DNA of 64,000 nt, from positions 1,488,001 to 1,552,000 of the forward strand of contig NZ_JBJKFD010000001.1 of assembly GCF_049723905.1 (NCBI RefSeq), written 5' to 3'. A model generated the notes under the pieces. The model had not been told where the DNA came from, did not search any database, and saw only the letters and a list, made by a program, of their open reading frames with translations. Each line of letters begins with the position of its first letter. Positions within the stretch are counted from its first letter, which is position 1. This DNA is from G963665185 sp049723905 (lineage in GTDB: Bacteria; Desulfobacterota; Desulfovibrionia; Desulfovibrionales; Desulfovibrionaceae). Below are positions 36,464 to 45,830 of the stretch, one piece after another. Both the position numbers and the translations under genes were made by a program.

Positions 36464-38443
36464 ATGAACACACACAACAAAGCGCCGTCGTCTACAGATG
36501 AACTTCTGGAGCTGATCCGCGAACCCGACTCGGGTTCCCAGCCCGTGCCCCAAAAGAAACGCACTCGCCCCGTATTGCAGGAAAAAAGAGATTCCCCTTC
36601 CGCACGAAAGGTGATCTTCCCTGCAAAAACATCTTTTTCCCTGGTCAGGCGAGGACTCCAGTCGCAGTCTGTTGTCATTGGCGTTGCCTGCTGCATCGAG
36701 GGGCTGAACCTCATCCGGGTGGACAGATCATACAATCCGCCGCGCATTGCCGACTTCCAGCATATTCCCTTTCCCGAAGGCATTGACGCCGACGCACCGG
36801 GGTTTGCCGCGTTTCTCAAGCAGAACATGACCTCCTTTTGCGGCAAGGTGCGCCGCCCCGAGGTATGGGCCGTGCTGCCCGAAGGCAAAGTCGAGATTTC
36901 CCATATCCGCATCCCAAAGCTTCCCCGGGCCAAGCGCACTGCAGCCATTACCTGGAAGGTCCGGCGGGAAAAGAACTTTGACGAAAACACCCAGGTGATG
37001 GACTGCGGTATCGTGGGTGAGGCAGTGGAAGACGGCGTGGTGCAGACCCTTGCCTACGTGGCGATTGCCGAACGCAAGGACGTCAGCTCGCTGCGGTCGC
37101 TTTTCAACGACATAGGCTACCCTCTTACGGGTGCAACAGTGCCGTCTCTGGCCACTCAGAACCTTTTTGCCACACACTATCTGGGCGACGGGGACAGCGT
37201 GTGCGGCAGTATCTTCATAGGACGCGAATGGTCGCGCATAGATATTTATCAAAACGGCAAGCTGGCCCTTATCCGCAATGTCAAAAGCGGGGTGGAGTCC
37301 ATGGCCAACGCCCTGGAGAGCTCCTACAACCAGACGCGTCCCCAGAGCGAAATACGCATGCCCGAGCTTTCGCCGGATGGAAGCGGAGCCGTGGACCAGC
37401 CTGCTTCCAACGCCCGAATGGACGCCGCCAGGGCCTGGGAAGTGCTTTTTGCCAAACTTCTCGGCACTCCCCTTTCCCCAGGGCCGGGGGCTGAACTCAG
37501 CGAAGATGAAGTCCTGACCAGGATAACTCCTGCAATGGATCGCTTCATGCGCCAGATAGAGCGGACTTTTGATCATTTCCGGGCCAGAGCCGGAGGGGAA
37601 CCCGTAGCCCGCATCTACCTCAATGGCCATCTTTGCCTTTCCCACAAACTGCACGGACGCATCAGCGAGCTGACCAACATCCCCTGCACTTTGCTGGACC
37701 CTTTTTCCTCCCCCATAATGGCGGACCAACCTTTCCTGCCGCATGAGACGGAACGGCAGGGACTGACAAAGGCTGCCGCCCTGGCCCTTTCCAACAAAAT
37801 GCATTCGGCCAACATGCTGGTTCCCTTTTTACAACGCGAGGCCCAGGCTGTTCGTCAGGGGCAGACCCAGATACTCATTGCCTGCACGTTGCTGTTGGCA
37901 GTCGTCCTGACCGGAGTAGGCATTTGGCAGCGGCAGGACATTACGGACCTACGCACCCAACTTGCAGCAATCAATACCCAGGTGCAGAAACACGGCTCAA
38001 TGGTAACCAGCAGAGACATCTACGGGGAGTGCAAGGCCGAGGTGGATTTAGCCAAGGAGCTTAAAAAGACCGGACAAGTCTACCAGGGGCTTGCCGTTCT
38101 GGGCGAAATTTCCCGGCTCACACCGGATGATATCCGGCTGATCCGTCTGGAGCTTATGCCCCGCGACGAGCTCCCCGGACGCCCCAAAATACCGCAGGCG
38201 GCTTCCGTCAAGAACAAGGCTCCCCGCTACACTTTGGTGATGGAAGGCTTTGTTCAGGGGGATGTACGCACGTTGGAGGCAACTTTATCCTCCTATCTGC
38301 TCAAGCTCGAACTTTCTCCGCTGTTCGCCATGCCGGAGGTGCCCCGCAGCATCACCGAAGCAATGGGAGAGGAAAAGGGGAATAAGGTTCTCTCCTTCAC
38401 TTTGAACATTGATCTCCTCAACGACGAGGAGGCGACCTCCTGA
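36464..38443 (+). CDS. PilM-PilN fusion protein of the pilus inner-membrane platform
   Basis: 659 residues. Residues about 60-440 resemble the actin-like PilM/MshI fold (VVIGVACCIEGLNLIRV, VWAVLPEGKVEISHIRIPKL, SVCGSIFIGREWSRIDIY). Then comes one membrane segment near 470-490 (ILIACTLLLAVVLTGVGIW), a coiled-coil (DLRTQLAAINTQVQ) and a PilN-like domain to the C-terminus (YTLVMEGFVQGDVRTLEATL). PilM and PilN are normally separate proteins. The stop overlaps the start of the PilO-like gene. Confidence 0.8.
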   Translation: MNTHNKAPSSTDELLELIREPDSGSQPVPQKKRTRPVLQEKRDSPSARKVIFPAKTSFSLVRRGLQSQSVVIGVACCIEGLNLIRVDRSYNPPRIADFQHIPFPEGIDADAPGFAAFLKQNMTSFCGKVRRPEVWAVLPEGKVEISHIRIPKLPRAKRTAAITWKVRREKNFDENTQVMDCGIVGEAVEDGVVQTLAYVAIAERKDVSSLRSLFNDIGYPLTGATVPSLATQNLFATHYLGDGDSVCGSIFIGREWSRIDIYQNGKLALIRNVKSGVESMANALESSYNQTRPQSEIRMPELSPDGSGAVDQPASNARMDAARAWEVLFAKLLGTPLSPGPGAELSEDEVLTRITPAMDRFMRQIERTFDHFRARAGGEPVARIYLNGHLCLSHKLHGRISELTNIPCTLLDPFSSPIMADQPFLPHETERQGLTKAAALALSNKMHSANMLVPFLQREAQAVRQGQTQILIACTLLLAVVLTGVGIWQRQDITDLRTQLAAINTQVQKHGSMVTSRDIYGECKAEVDLAKELKKTGQVYQGLAVLGEISRLTPDDIRLIRLELMPRDELPGRPKIPQAASVKNKAPRYTLVMEGFVQGDVRTLEATLSSYLLKLELSPLFAMPEVPRSITEAMGEEKGNKVLSFTLNIDLLNDEEATS

Positions 38444-39021
38444 TGACACGCCCGCCTTCCGGTTCATTCCGCATTATTCTGCCCACCCTCTTGTGTCTGG
38501 CTGCCCTGGGGCTGCTCGGCTATTTCGAGGTGTACCAGAACCATGTCCAGAAAGAACAGCTGGAGCAGATCATCTCCGAGCGCAAAAACCTTCTGGCCCA
38601 GCAAGAACTGTTGCGGCCGTTTTTCAACACCTTGAAGGAGCGGCAAAACGTCCCCTCCTACAGCGTTCTGCCCGGTGTGCTGAACACCCCGCTGCCCCCC
38701 AGACAGCTCTACCCCCTGATCAACGACATCATGGACAGGGCGGCCCGAAGCGGATTTGAAATTCTGGAAGTTGCGCCGCAGTCCGCAGCATTTTCCACAG
38801 ACGCCCAGGCCGTAATCATCAGCTGCAGGCTCAAGGGAGAGTTCACGAAGCTTCGCGATTTTCTCCTCAAAATGGCGATTCTGCCGTATGCCAATACCAT
38901 GCGGTCGCTCTCCATACGCGAGGACGGGCCCACAGTGCTCATCAACGCCACGTTCCGTTTCCAGCTTGCGCAACGAAGCGCGGCACCCCCCAACACACAG
39001 CAAACAAACCGCAAATCATAG
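38443..39021 (+). CDS. PilO-like pilus assembly protein
   Basis: 192 residues: a single N-terminal membrane segment (IILPTLLCLAALGLLGYF), a coiled-coil (QKEQLEQIISERKNLLAQQE), then a ferredoxin-like PilO core (PLINDIMDRAARSGFEILEV). It overlaps the preceding gene by one base (TGATG). PilO partners PilN in the inner-membrane alignment complex. Confidence 0.8.
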   Translation: MTRPPSGSFRIILPTLLCLAALGLLGYFEVYQNHVQKEQLEQIISERKNLLAQQELLRPFFNTLKERQNVPSYSVLPGVLNTPLPPRQLYPLINDIMDRAARSGFEILEVAPQSAAFSTDAQAVIISCRLKGEFTKLRDFLLKMAILPYANTMRSLSIREDGPTVLINATFRFQLAQRSAAPPNTQQTNRKS

Positions 39022-39034
39022 CCTGGGGCTTTTT

Positions 39035-40735
39035 ATGCTGAAGGTTCGAAAAAAACTGGGCCAAATGCTTCTGGAAGAGAAGCTTATAACGCCGCAAAAG
39101 CTCGATAAAGCCCTTGAGGAAAACCGTTCTTCCGACGTCAAGTTGGGAGAATTTCTGGTACAGAAAGGACTTATACGGGAAAGCGACATTCTGGACATGC
39201 TCAGCAGGCAGCTGGGCATTCCTCGCTACAGTCCAGCCAAAAACCCCATAGCCTCCGATGCGTCCACGCTGCTGCCCATAGCCATGGCGCAGAAGTACCA
39301 TATGGTTCCCCTTTCCCAGTCGGGCTATCTGCTTCAGGTGGCCATTACCGACCCCATGGACATCAATGCCCTGGACGCGGTGGAAATTGAAACCAACACC
39401 GAAGTCGACCCCCTGCTCTGTACCAACCAGGAGCTGAACCGCCTCATGTCGGCGGTTTACGGCATGGCCGCGGGCATGGGGCAAATGCTTTCGGAAATAG
39501 AACCGGCCGATGCAATTGCATATTCCGGCGCAGGCCCGGATGAACAGGACCTGAGCAATATTCAGGACATGATCCACGATGCCCCGGTTGTAAAGATCGT
39601 CAACACCATCCTTAACCAGGCCGTGCAGGAAAACGCCAGCGACATTCATCTGAGCCCGGAAAGGGACCAGGTGCAGCTGCGCTTTCGGATAGACGGCAGG
39701 CTCCGGGACATTCCTGCTCCTCCCAAGAGCATGTTCTTGCCAGTCATCTCGCGGTTCAAGATCATGGCAAACATGGATATCGCGGTTTCGCGCATTCCCC
39801 AGGACGGGCGCTTCAGCTTCAAGATGGAGTCCAAGGAAATCCATGTGCGCGCTTCGATCATGCCCACCATTTACGGGGAAAACCTGGTACTGCGTCTGTT
39901 GAACACCGACGCGGAAATTTACTCTCTGGAAGCCTTGGGAATGAACCAGGCGGATAGAAAAAAAATCGCCAGGGCCCTGCGCAGGCCGTACGGGCTGATT
40001 CTGGCGACAGGCCCCACCGGCAGCGGCAAATCCACCTGCCTCTATTCCCTGCTCTCCATGCTCAACCGCCCGGATGCCAATATCCTTACGCTGGAAGATC
40101 CGGTGGAATACCGCATGCCCGGCGTGCGTCAGGCCCAGCTGAACCGCAAGGCGGGAATGACCTTTGCCAGCGGGTTGCGCTCCATACTGCGCCAGGACCC
40201 GAACATCGTCATGGTGGGCGAAATCCGCGACCCGGAAACCGCGGCCATCGCCATTCAGGCGGGCATGACCGGCCATCTGGTGCTCTCCACCCTGCACACC
40301 AACACAGCGGCCGGGGCCGTAACTCGCCTTATCGACATGGGCATAGAGCCCTTTCTGGTCTCCTCCGTGCTGCTGGCCTGCATAGGCCAACGGCTTGTGC
40401 GCAAGGTCTGCGAAAGCTGCAAGGAGCCGTACACACCGCCCGCGCAAGCCCTGCGCGCCTTTGGCCTGGAAAATGCGGATGTAAGCAAGTTCATGCGTGG
40501 CAGCCATTGCCTGCAATGCGGTGAAACCGGCTACAAGGGCCGTACAGGAATTTTCGAGGTGCTGTTCATTGACGAGGCGGTCCAGGAGCTCATTCTCAAC
40601 CGCGCCACATCGCGCGAGATTGCCCGCACGGCCGCCAGAACATCCAAGTTCACAACCATGCGCAGGGATGCCCTGGCCAAGGTACAACAAGGCATAACCA
40701 CGCTTGAGGAAGCCGCCTCGGCAATTCTGGTCTGA
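39035..40735 (+). CDS. pilB: Type IV pilus assembly ATPase PilB/GspE
   Basis: 566 residues. An N-terminal GspE-type MshEN domain (MLLEEKLITPQKLDKALEE), Walker A GPTGSGKST, Asp box and Walker B region (VMVGEIRDPETA), His box (TLHTN), and a tetracysteine zinc site (CESC ... CLQCG). It powers pilus extension. GGGG lies about 7 bases before the ATG at 39035. Confidence 0.95.
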   Translation: MLKVRKKLGQMLLEEKLITPQKLDKALEENRSSDVKLGEFLVQKGLIRESDILDMLSRQLGIPRYSPAKNPIASDASTLLPIAMAQKYHMVPLSQSGYLLQVAITDPMDINALDAVEIETNTEVDPLLCTNQELNRLMSAVYGMAAGMGQMLSEIEPADAIAYSGAGPDEQDLSNIQDMIHDAPVVKIVNTILNQAVQENASDIHLSPERDQVQLRFRIDGRLRDIPAPPKSMFLPVISRFKIMANMDIAVSRIPQDGRFSFKMESKEIHVRASIMPTIYGENLVLRLLNTDAEIYSLEALGMNQADRKKIARALRRPYGLILATGPTGSGKSTCLYSLLSMLNRPDANILTLEDPVEYRMPGVRQAQLNRKAGMTFASGLRSILRQDPNIVMVGEIRDPETAAIAIQAGMTGHLVLSTLHTNTAAGAVTRLIDMGIEPFLVSSVLLACIGQRLVRKVCESCKEPYTPPAQALRAFGLENADVSKFMRGSHCLQCGETGYKGRTGIFEVLFIDEAVQELILNRATSREIARTAARTSKFTTMRRDALAKVQQGITTLEEAASAILV

Positions 40736-40748
40736 TCAAGGAAAAACC

Positions 40749-41966
40749 ATGCCCTCATTTCACTATAAAGCCATCAAGAACACAGGCGATACGGTCGAAG
40801 GAAACGTCGACGCGGATAACATCGCCCAAGCCGAAGACATCATCGCGTCGCGGGGGCTTATTCCTTCCGCGCTCACCCCCAGGCGAGTCGGCACCTTGGG
40901 GGGAAAGAAAAAAATCGTCCTCTTCGGCAAGGTCAAGACGACTGACCTGATCCTGTTTACCAAACAGTTCCGTACCATGCTCCATGCGGGCATTCCCGTG
41001 GTCAAAAGCATACAGGTGCTGGAGCAGCAGACCGAAAGTCTGCAACTGCAGAAGGTGCTGGCCATCATTGCCGTGGACCTGCGCCAGGGGATGTCCCTTT
41101 TCGCTTCGTTTTCCAAGCACAAACATGTTTTTTCCGATCTGTACTGCAACATGCTGCGCACGGGCGAATACAGCGGCAACCTGCCCGCCATTCTGGACAG
41201 ACTCAGCTACATCATCCAGCACGAATACAAGGTGCGCAAGGATATCTCCTCGGCCATGACCTATCCGATGATCGTTTCGGTCATGCTGTTCGGCTCCTTT
41301 CTCTTTTTACTGACCACCGTTGTGCCCAAGTTTGTGATGATATTCCGGCAGGCAAAGCTAACCCTGCCCTGGCCCACCAAGCTATGCCTGACGCTTTACG
41401 AACTGCTGGCCAATGATTGGCCCTTCGTGCTTATCGGCGCAGGCGCGGTCTTCGGCGGATTGTTCGTCTACCTCAAGACGCCCCAGGGAAAGTACGTGCG
41501 GGACTCTATTCTTTTGCGCCTGCCGCTCCTCGGCCCCGTCTTTCAAAAAGGCGCCATGTCCCGCTTTGCAAGCATATTTTCCATTCTGCAGTCGAGCGGC
41601 GTTCCAATTCTTGAAACCATCGACATCATTTCGGGCACCATAGGCAACGCCGCCATTGCCCGCGAGTTCGACAATCTGCGCGACAAGATAAAGGAAGGAC
41701 ACGGACTGGCCGAGCCGCTCAAATCGTCCAGATATTTTCCCCCCATGGTCATCAATATGATCGTTATCGGCGAAGAATCCGGTAACCTCGACATCATGCT
41801 CAAGGAAGTCTCCGACCACTACGACTACGAAGTCTCCCACTCCATTTCCCGCATGTCCGAACTTATAGGCCCCGTGCTCATGCTGTGCATGGCAGCCGTG
41901 GTGGGATTTTTTGCTCTGGCCATATTCCTGCCCATGTGGGATCTCACAAACATGGTGAATATGTGA
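40749..41966 (+). CDS. pilC: Type IV pilus inner-membrane platform protein PilC/GspF
   Basis: 405 residues with two GspF domains (TKQFRTMLHAGIPVVKSIQVL; ASIFSILQSSGVPILETIDI) and three membrane segments, including the C-terminal VLMLCMAAVVGFFALAIFLP. AAGGAAAAACC precedes the ATG at 40749. Confidence 0.95.
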   Translation: MPSFHYKAIKNTGDTVEGNVDADNIAQAEDIIASRGLIPSALTPRRVGTLGGKKKIVLFGKVKTTDLILFTKQFRTMLHAGIPVVKSIQVLEQQTESLQLQKVLAIIAVDLRQGMSLFASFSKHKHVFSDLYCNMLRTGEYSGNLPAILDRLSYIIQHEYKVRKDISSAMTYPMIVSVMLFGSFLFLLTTVVPKFVMIFRQAKLTLPWPTKLCLTLYELLANDWPFVLIGAGAVFGGLFVYLKTPQGKYVRDSILLRLPLLGPVFQKGAMSRFASIFSILQSSGVPILETIDIISGTIGNAAIAREFDNLRDKIKEGHGLAEPLKSSRYFPPMVINMIVIGEESGNLDIMLKEVSDHYDYEVSHSISRMSELIGPVLMLCMAAVVGFFALAIFLPMWDLTNMVNM

Positions 41967-42081
41967 TGCACAGCCCGAAGCGTATTGCCTATGCCCGGAC
42001 CGTACCACACACCGCAACCAGCACCAAATGCCGCCCCGAAAATTTGCCGTACCCGACGTCAACTTCGTGGAGCAACTGCCA

Positions 42082-43449
42082 GTGAACACACGCACACGCT
42101 TTGACCTGAGCCTGACCATACTGCTGCCCCTGATCATCGCCGGAGGAGCAGTCTTTGCCCTTGTTGTTACCCATCTTGTGATGGCCCCACAGGCCGTTTC
42201 CTCCACGGCGGAAGGAAACCAGCTCTTCTGGATGGCCACCAACGTAGGCGTATGCACTTTCATTGCATCTGCAATTGCAGTGCGCTGGCTTCTCGGCCCC
42301 ATGCAGGATTTCCTGAAGAAAAGCACAAAGCTGGAAGTATTGGTCCCAATACAACCGTCAGACGAGACCAAAGGCACCAGCCAGCCGGAACTGACACACT
42401 TTGGCAACATAATGGCGCAGGTTACCCAGGTACTGGACAAGCTGGAAGCACAAGCCCTGTTTCCCAATATAGTGGGGCAGAGCAAAGCCATGCGCGGCGT
42501 TCTCTCGCAAACGCTCAAGGTGGCGCCGACCGATGCGACCGTGCTGCTCCTGGGAGAATCGGGGACCGGCAAGGAACTTTTTGCCCGCGCCATACACGAC
42601 CATAGCAAACGAGCTTCCGGTCCTTTTATCGCCATCAACTGCGCGGCCATTCCCGACGGACTTCTGGAAAGCGAACTCTTCGGCCATGAAAAAGGCGCCT
42701 TTACCGGAGCGGACGCCCGGCGCATGGGGAAATTCGAACAGGCCGACGGAGGCACGCTGTTTCTGGACGAAATCGGCGACATGCCTCTGGATACCCAGGC
42801 AAAAATTCTGCGCGCCATGGAAACGGGCCAATGCGAGCGCGTTGGTGGCAACTCGCCGGTACGTTTCAACGTCCGTTTCATAGCGGCTACAAACCGCGAT
42901 CTTTCCCAGATGATGGAAGAAAAGAAATTCCGCGAAGACCTTTACCACAGGCTCAATGTCTTCCCCCTGCAGCTGCCGCCCCTGCGGGCAAGGCAGGAAG
43001 ACATACCGCTGCTGGCGACACGTTTTCTCGACGAGGCGGGCGAAGGCTGCGAAATATCTTCCGAAGCACTGCAAACCCTCATGGCCGCCCCCTGGGGAGG
43101 CAACGTGCGCGAACTGAAAAACTCCCTTGCGCGGGCCGCCGTACTCTGCGGCAACACGTGCATAACTCCTGCCCACCTCTCCGTACGCATCGAGTCGCAG
43201 AATCAGGACATTGCCTTCCAGCAGGTCGAAAGCCGGGGGCTGGATAACTGGCTCGGCGATATGGAAAAGGCTGCCATCATATCCGCTCTGACACGCTCTG
43301 GAGGCGTTCAGGTCCGTGCGGCCGAGATACTCGGCATCAAGGAACGCAGCCTCTGGCACCGGGTAAAAAAATATGAGGTGGATCCCACTGCTCTGCGGGG
43401 AGATGCAGCCTCTTTCCTCGCTAAAAAGGCTTCAAAAATTGAAGAATAG
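42082..43449 (+). CDS. Membrane-anchored sigma-54-dependent transcriptional activator
   Basis: 455 residues. Two membrane segments at the N-terminus (SLTILLPLIIAGGAVFALVV; NVGVCTFIASAIAVRWLLG) are followed by a AAA+ domain (GESGTGKE, GAFTGAD, GGTLFLDEIGD) and a C-terminal Fis-type HTH (VRAAEILGIKERSLWHRVKK). There is no receiver domain. I chose the GTG at 42082 (GGAG 9 bases upstream); an ATG at 42028 in the same frame lacks a ribosome site. Its position between the assembly genes and the pilin gene, which has a -24/-12 promoter, suggests it activates pilin expression in response to a membrane cue. Confidence 0.9.
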   Translation: MNTRTRFDLSLTILLPLIIAGGAVFALVVTHLVMAPQAVSSTAEGNQLFWMATNVGVCTFIASAIAVRWLLGPMQDFLKKSTKLEVLVPIQPSDETKGTSQPELTHFGNIMAQVTQVLDKLEAQALFPNIVGQSKAMRGVLSQTLKVAPTDATVLLLGESGTGKELFARAIHDHSKRASGPFIAINCAAIPDGLLESELFGHEKGAFTGADARRMGKFEQADGGTLFLDEIGDMPLDTQAKILRAMETGQCERVGGNSPVRFNVRFIAATNRDLSQMMEEKKFREDLYHRLNVFPLQLPPLRARQEDIPLLATRFLDEAGEGCEISSEALQTLMAAPWGGNVRELKNSLARAAVLCGNTCITPAHLSVRIESQNQDIAFQQVESRGLDNWLGDMEKAAIISALTRSGGVQVRAAEILGIKERSLWHRVKKYEVDPTALRGDAASFLAKKASKIEE

Positions 43450-43551
43450 CCTCCATTTTTTGGAGGATGTCGCGCATGACCACTTTTTGCAAAATAAAAA
43501 TTATCAATAAACAAAGTAAATTAGAGCATTTTCACCTACAAAATTGCCATC

Positions 43552-43569
43552 TTGGCACATTTAGTGCTT
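43552..43569 (+). promoter_or_regulatory. Sigma-54 (-24/-12) promoter of the pilin operon
   Basis: TTGGCACATTTAGTGCTT: GG and GC are separated by exactly 10 bases and the -24 element is a perfect TTGGCAC. It lies about 130 bases before the pilin ATG and just downstream of the sigma-54 activator gene. A CCTCCA/TGGAGG hairpin around a T-run at 43450-43467 directly follows the activator stop. Confidence 0.85.
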
Positions 43570-43698
43570 AAAAGAAGCCAGCAACGGCACATGACGTTGA
43601 ATAATTGACGAGCATTTCAGTTTCAGGCGTCATAAATTGGCTTTATTTATTGAATGCTCCACACAACGTGCACATAAAACCATTTATTGGAGGACGAA

Positions 43699-44121
43699 AT
43701 GCAAAAGACAAGGAAAAGTAACCAGCAAGGCTTCACCCTCATCGAACTCATTGCCGTGATGGTCATTCTCGGCATTCTCGCTGTGGTGGCCGTTCCCAAA
43801 TATATCGATCTGAGTGAAAAAGCCGCTGACGCCCAGGTTCAGGGCGTTGTCGGTGCCATGAACTCGGCCATTGCTCTGGACTTTGCCAAACAGGTCGCCG
43901 ATGGCCAAACATACGCCGCACCCAATGATTTAGTGGCGGTTAAGGACCTCCTGGCAAACACCCCCGGCGGTGCCACCGGTCCCTGGCACGGAATGACCAG
44001 TAGCGGTGCAGTCACCATCAGCGGACATGCATACACTCTGTCGCTGACCACGGCAACCGGACAACTGATCCCTGCTGTCAGCTTCACTAAAGCTGAGCCG
44101 CAGCCACAAAGCAACAGCTGA
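43699..44121 (+). CDS. Major type IV pilin (MshA-like)
   Basis: 140 residues. Short basic leader MQKTRKSNQQG, then the class III cleavage site G^FTLIE with Glu5 and the hydrophobic helix. The mature part has no C-terminal disulfide cysteines. GGAGG lies about 5 bases before the ATG. Alone behind the sigma-54 promoter and separated by 228 bases from the pseudopilin group, as expected of the abundant subunit. Confidence 0.92.
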   Translation: MQKTRKSNQQGFTLIELIAVMVILGILAVVAVPKYIDLSEKAADAQVQGVVGAMNSAIALDFAKQVADGQTYAAPNDLVAVKDLLANTPGGATGPWHGMTSSGAVTISGHAYTLSLTTATGQLIPAVSFTKAEPQPQSNS

Positions 44122-44349
44122 TTTGAAACAGCCTTAGCCTACTACAACAATTCGGTTCCCGGCTCTCTGTCCAAAGGAGACGCCGGGAACCATTCCACGT
44201 TACGGAATGCACCTGCAGCGGAATCGCCACAACGAAACGTTCCATCATGCCGTTCCCCGGCACGACGAACAATGCTCCAGATGAGGAGACGATTCTTCCC
44301 GAAAAAGGGAAACAACCGGTAGAAGAGAGACGCTACGCAACAATTTGCA

Positions 44350-44838
44350 ATGAGCAGCACCCGTCACATTTCCCACCTCCACCGCCTACGGTTTTTCCGC
44401 AGAGAAACCGGCTTCACTTTCATAGAACTCATTGCCGTCATGCTCATTCTCGGCATCATGGCGTTTGTTGCGATCCCCCGGATGTTCAGCACCTCCCAGA
44501 TCAATGCGGCTGCAGAGTCCGAAGCTCTCAAGCTCGTGCTCCGGTATGCCCAAACACGAGCCATGAGTGATATCGTCCCGTGGGGTGTTGTTATCGAAGC
44601 GAACAAGTATACCCTCTACCGCCTCACGAGTCCTTCCACCAAGGAATCCATCCCTGGAACCAACTCCTCGGAACACACTTTTCCTTCCGGCGTCAGCGCC
44701 ACCCCCAGGACCATCCAGTTCGATCCGCGGGGGCGTCCGGTAAACGGACAACAAGTGCTGACCGCAAACCAGACGGTCACGGTCAACGGTTCGGGCAAAA
44801 CCATCACCATCACGCAGCAAACGGGGTTCATCCCATGA
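44350..44838 (+). CDS. Type IV pilin-like minor pseudopilin (GspH/FimT-like)
   Basis: 162 residues. Leader of 21 residues ending G, then G^FTFIELIAVM with Glu5 and the hydrophobic helix; the globular part is beta-rich (IQFDPRGRPVNGQQVLTANQ), typical of GspH/FimT. The stop overlaps the next start (ATGA). First of four tightly coupled minor-component genes. Confidence 0.87.
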   Translation: MSSTRHISHLHRLRFFRRETGFTFIELIAVMLILGIMAFVAIPRMFSTSQINAAAESEALKLVLRYAQTRAMSDIVPWGVVIEANKYTLYRLTSPSTKESIPGTNSSEHTFPSGVSATPRTIQFDPRGRPVNGQQVLTANQTVTVNGSGKTITITQQTGFIP

Positions 44839-45305
44839 AAACCCGCCGCCTGCACGCAACCGTACACTCTGGCCATTCCGCGGGCTTCACCCTCATCGAG
44901 CTGGTCCTGACCATTGTGGTCATTGCCATACTTGCCGCCGCCGCAGTACCCTACATAACCGAGGGTACCGCGCCTGTTGTGCAAAGCGTCGCGCGCCTGA
45001 AGGATTCACTCCTGCTCAACGCGGTCATGGAAAACATCATCGTCGACTTCGAGGCGCAGCCGGACGCGGTTCAGGCGGTTGAAGACTTCCACCAAAGTCA
45101 CATCAGCAATACGGATTATGGAGAGGGGCTCGATGACGGCGCGGATTACCCGTATCAGGTTATTGAAAACAATCTGATACGCTTTGCCAACGGCGGAGAA
45201 ACAAGCTCCGGCGTTACCATGGAAAATTGCGACGGTGTGCGGCTAACCATAGCCAGTTCGACAAACCAGGGCCTGCGCCTGACCTATTTTTTCCCGGTGG
45301 ATTGA
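44835..45305 (+). CDS. Type IV pilin-like minor pseudopilin
   Basis: 156 residues with leader MKTRRLHATVHSGHSAG and cleavage site G^FTLIE followed by the hydrophobic helix. It overlaps the previous gene by 4 bases (ATGA). Resembles MSHA minor pilins; specific role unknown. Confidence 0.87.
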   Translation: MKTRRLHATVHSGHSAGFTLIELVLTIVVIAILAAAAVPYITEGTAPVVQSVARLKDSLLLNAVMENIIVDFEAQPDAVQAVEDFHQSHISNTDYGEGLDDGADYPYQVIENNLIRFANGGETSSGVTMENCDGVRLTIASSTNQGLRLTYFFPVD

Positions 45306-45815
45306 ATGAACGGTAACAGGAAAGAACACGGCTTCACGCTCATAGAGCTCATCTGCGCCATAGTCATTCTGGGCATTATCGGCGTCGGGGCGGGCTTGGG
45401 GCTTACCGCATTCATGAAAAGCTGGGTTATAACAAACGAAAACGCGGGGCTCAGCCAGAAGACGCAATCCGCCATGGCGCGTATGCGGGTGGAGCTGTCG
45501 CACACCCGGGTCACCGACTTCGAGATCGGCAGTGCGACACAAATCAAATACACCCCCATATTTTCGGATGAAGAGACACCCAAGGAGCACACCATCAGCC
45601 TTGCGTCGCAGCAGCGTGCCGTCACTCTCGACAACCACACTCTGGCAGATCAGGTCAGCGGACTTGAGTTCAAATATTTCGAAACCTTTGACGGCAGCGC
45701 AAAAAGCACGGTCACCCCGAAGACCAAACTGGTGCAGATCAAATTGACCATGACCGGGACAAACAATACGCCCCATATCTTCATCACCCGGGTAAAACTG
45801 GCAAGCGGCTCGTAA
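45306..45815 (+). CDS. Type IV pilin-like minor pseudopilin (MshO/GspJ-like)
   Basis: 169 residues with a short leader (MNGNRKEHG) and G^FTLIE. The globular domain includes a segment like GspJ/MshO proteins (AMARMRVELSHTRVTDFEIG, VSGLEFKYFETFDG). It begins immediately after the previous stop. Confidence 0.87.
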   Translation: MNGNRKEHGFTLIELICAIVILGIIGVGAGLGLTAFMKSWVITNENAGLSQKTQSAMARMRVELSHTRVTDFEIGSATQIKYTPIFSDEETPKEHTISLASQQRAVTLDNHTLADQVSGLEFKYFETFDGSAKSTVTPKTKLVQIKLTMTGTNNTPHIFITRVKLASGS

Positions 45816-45830
45816 AACGCCGGAGCGGTC

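Noticed and set aside
38942..40690. 582-codon minus-strand open frame
   Set aside because: Antisense to pilB, which is fully supported by motifs.
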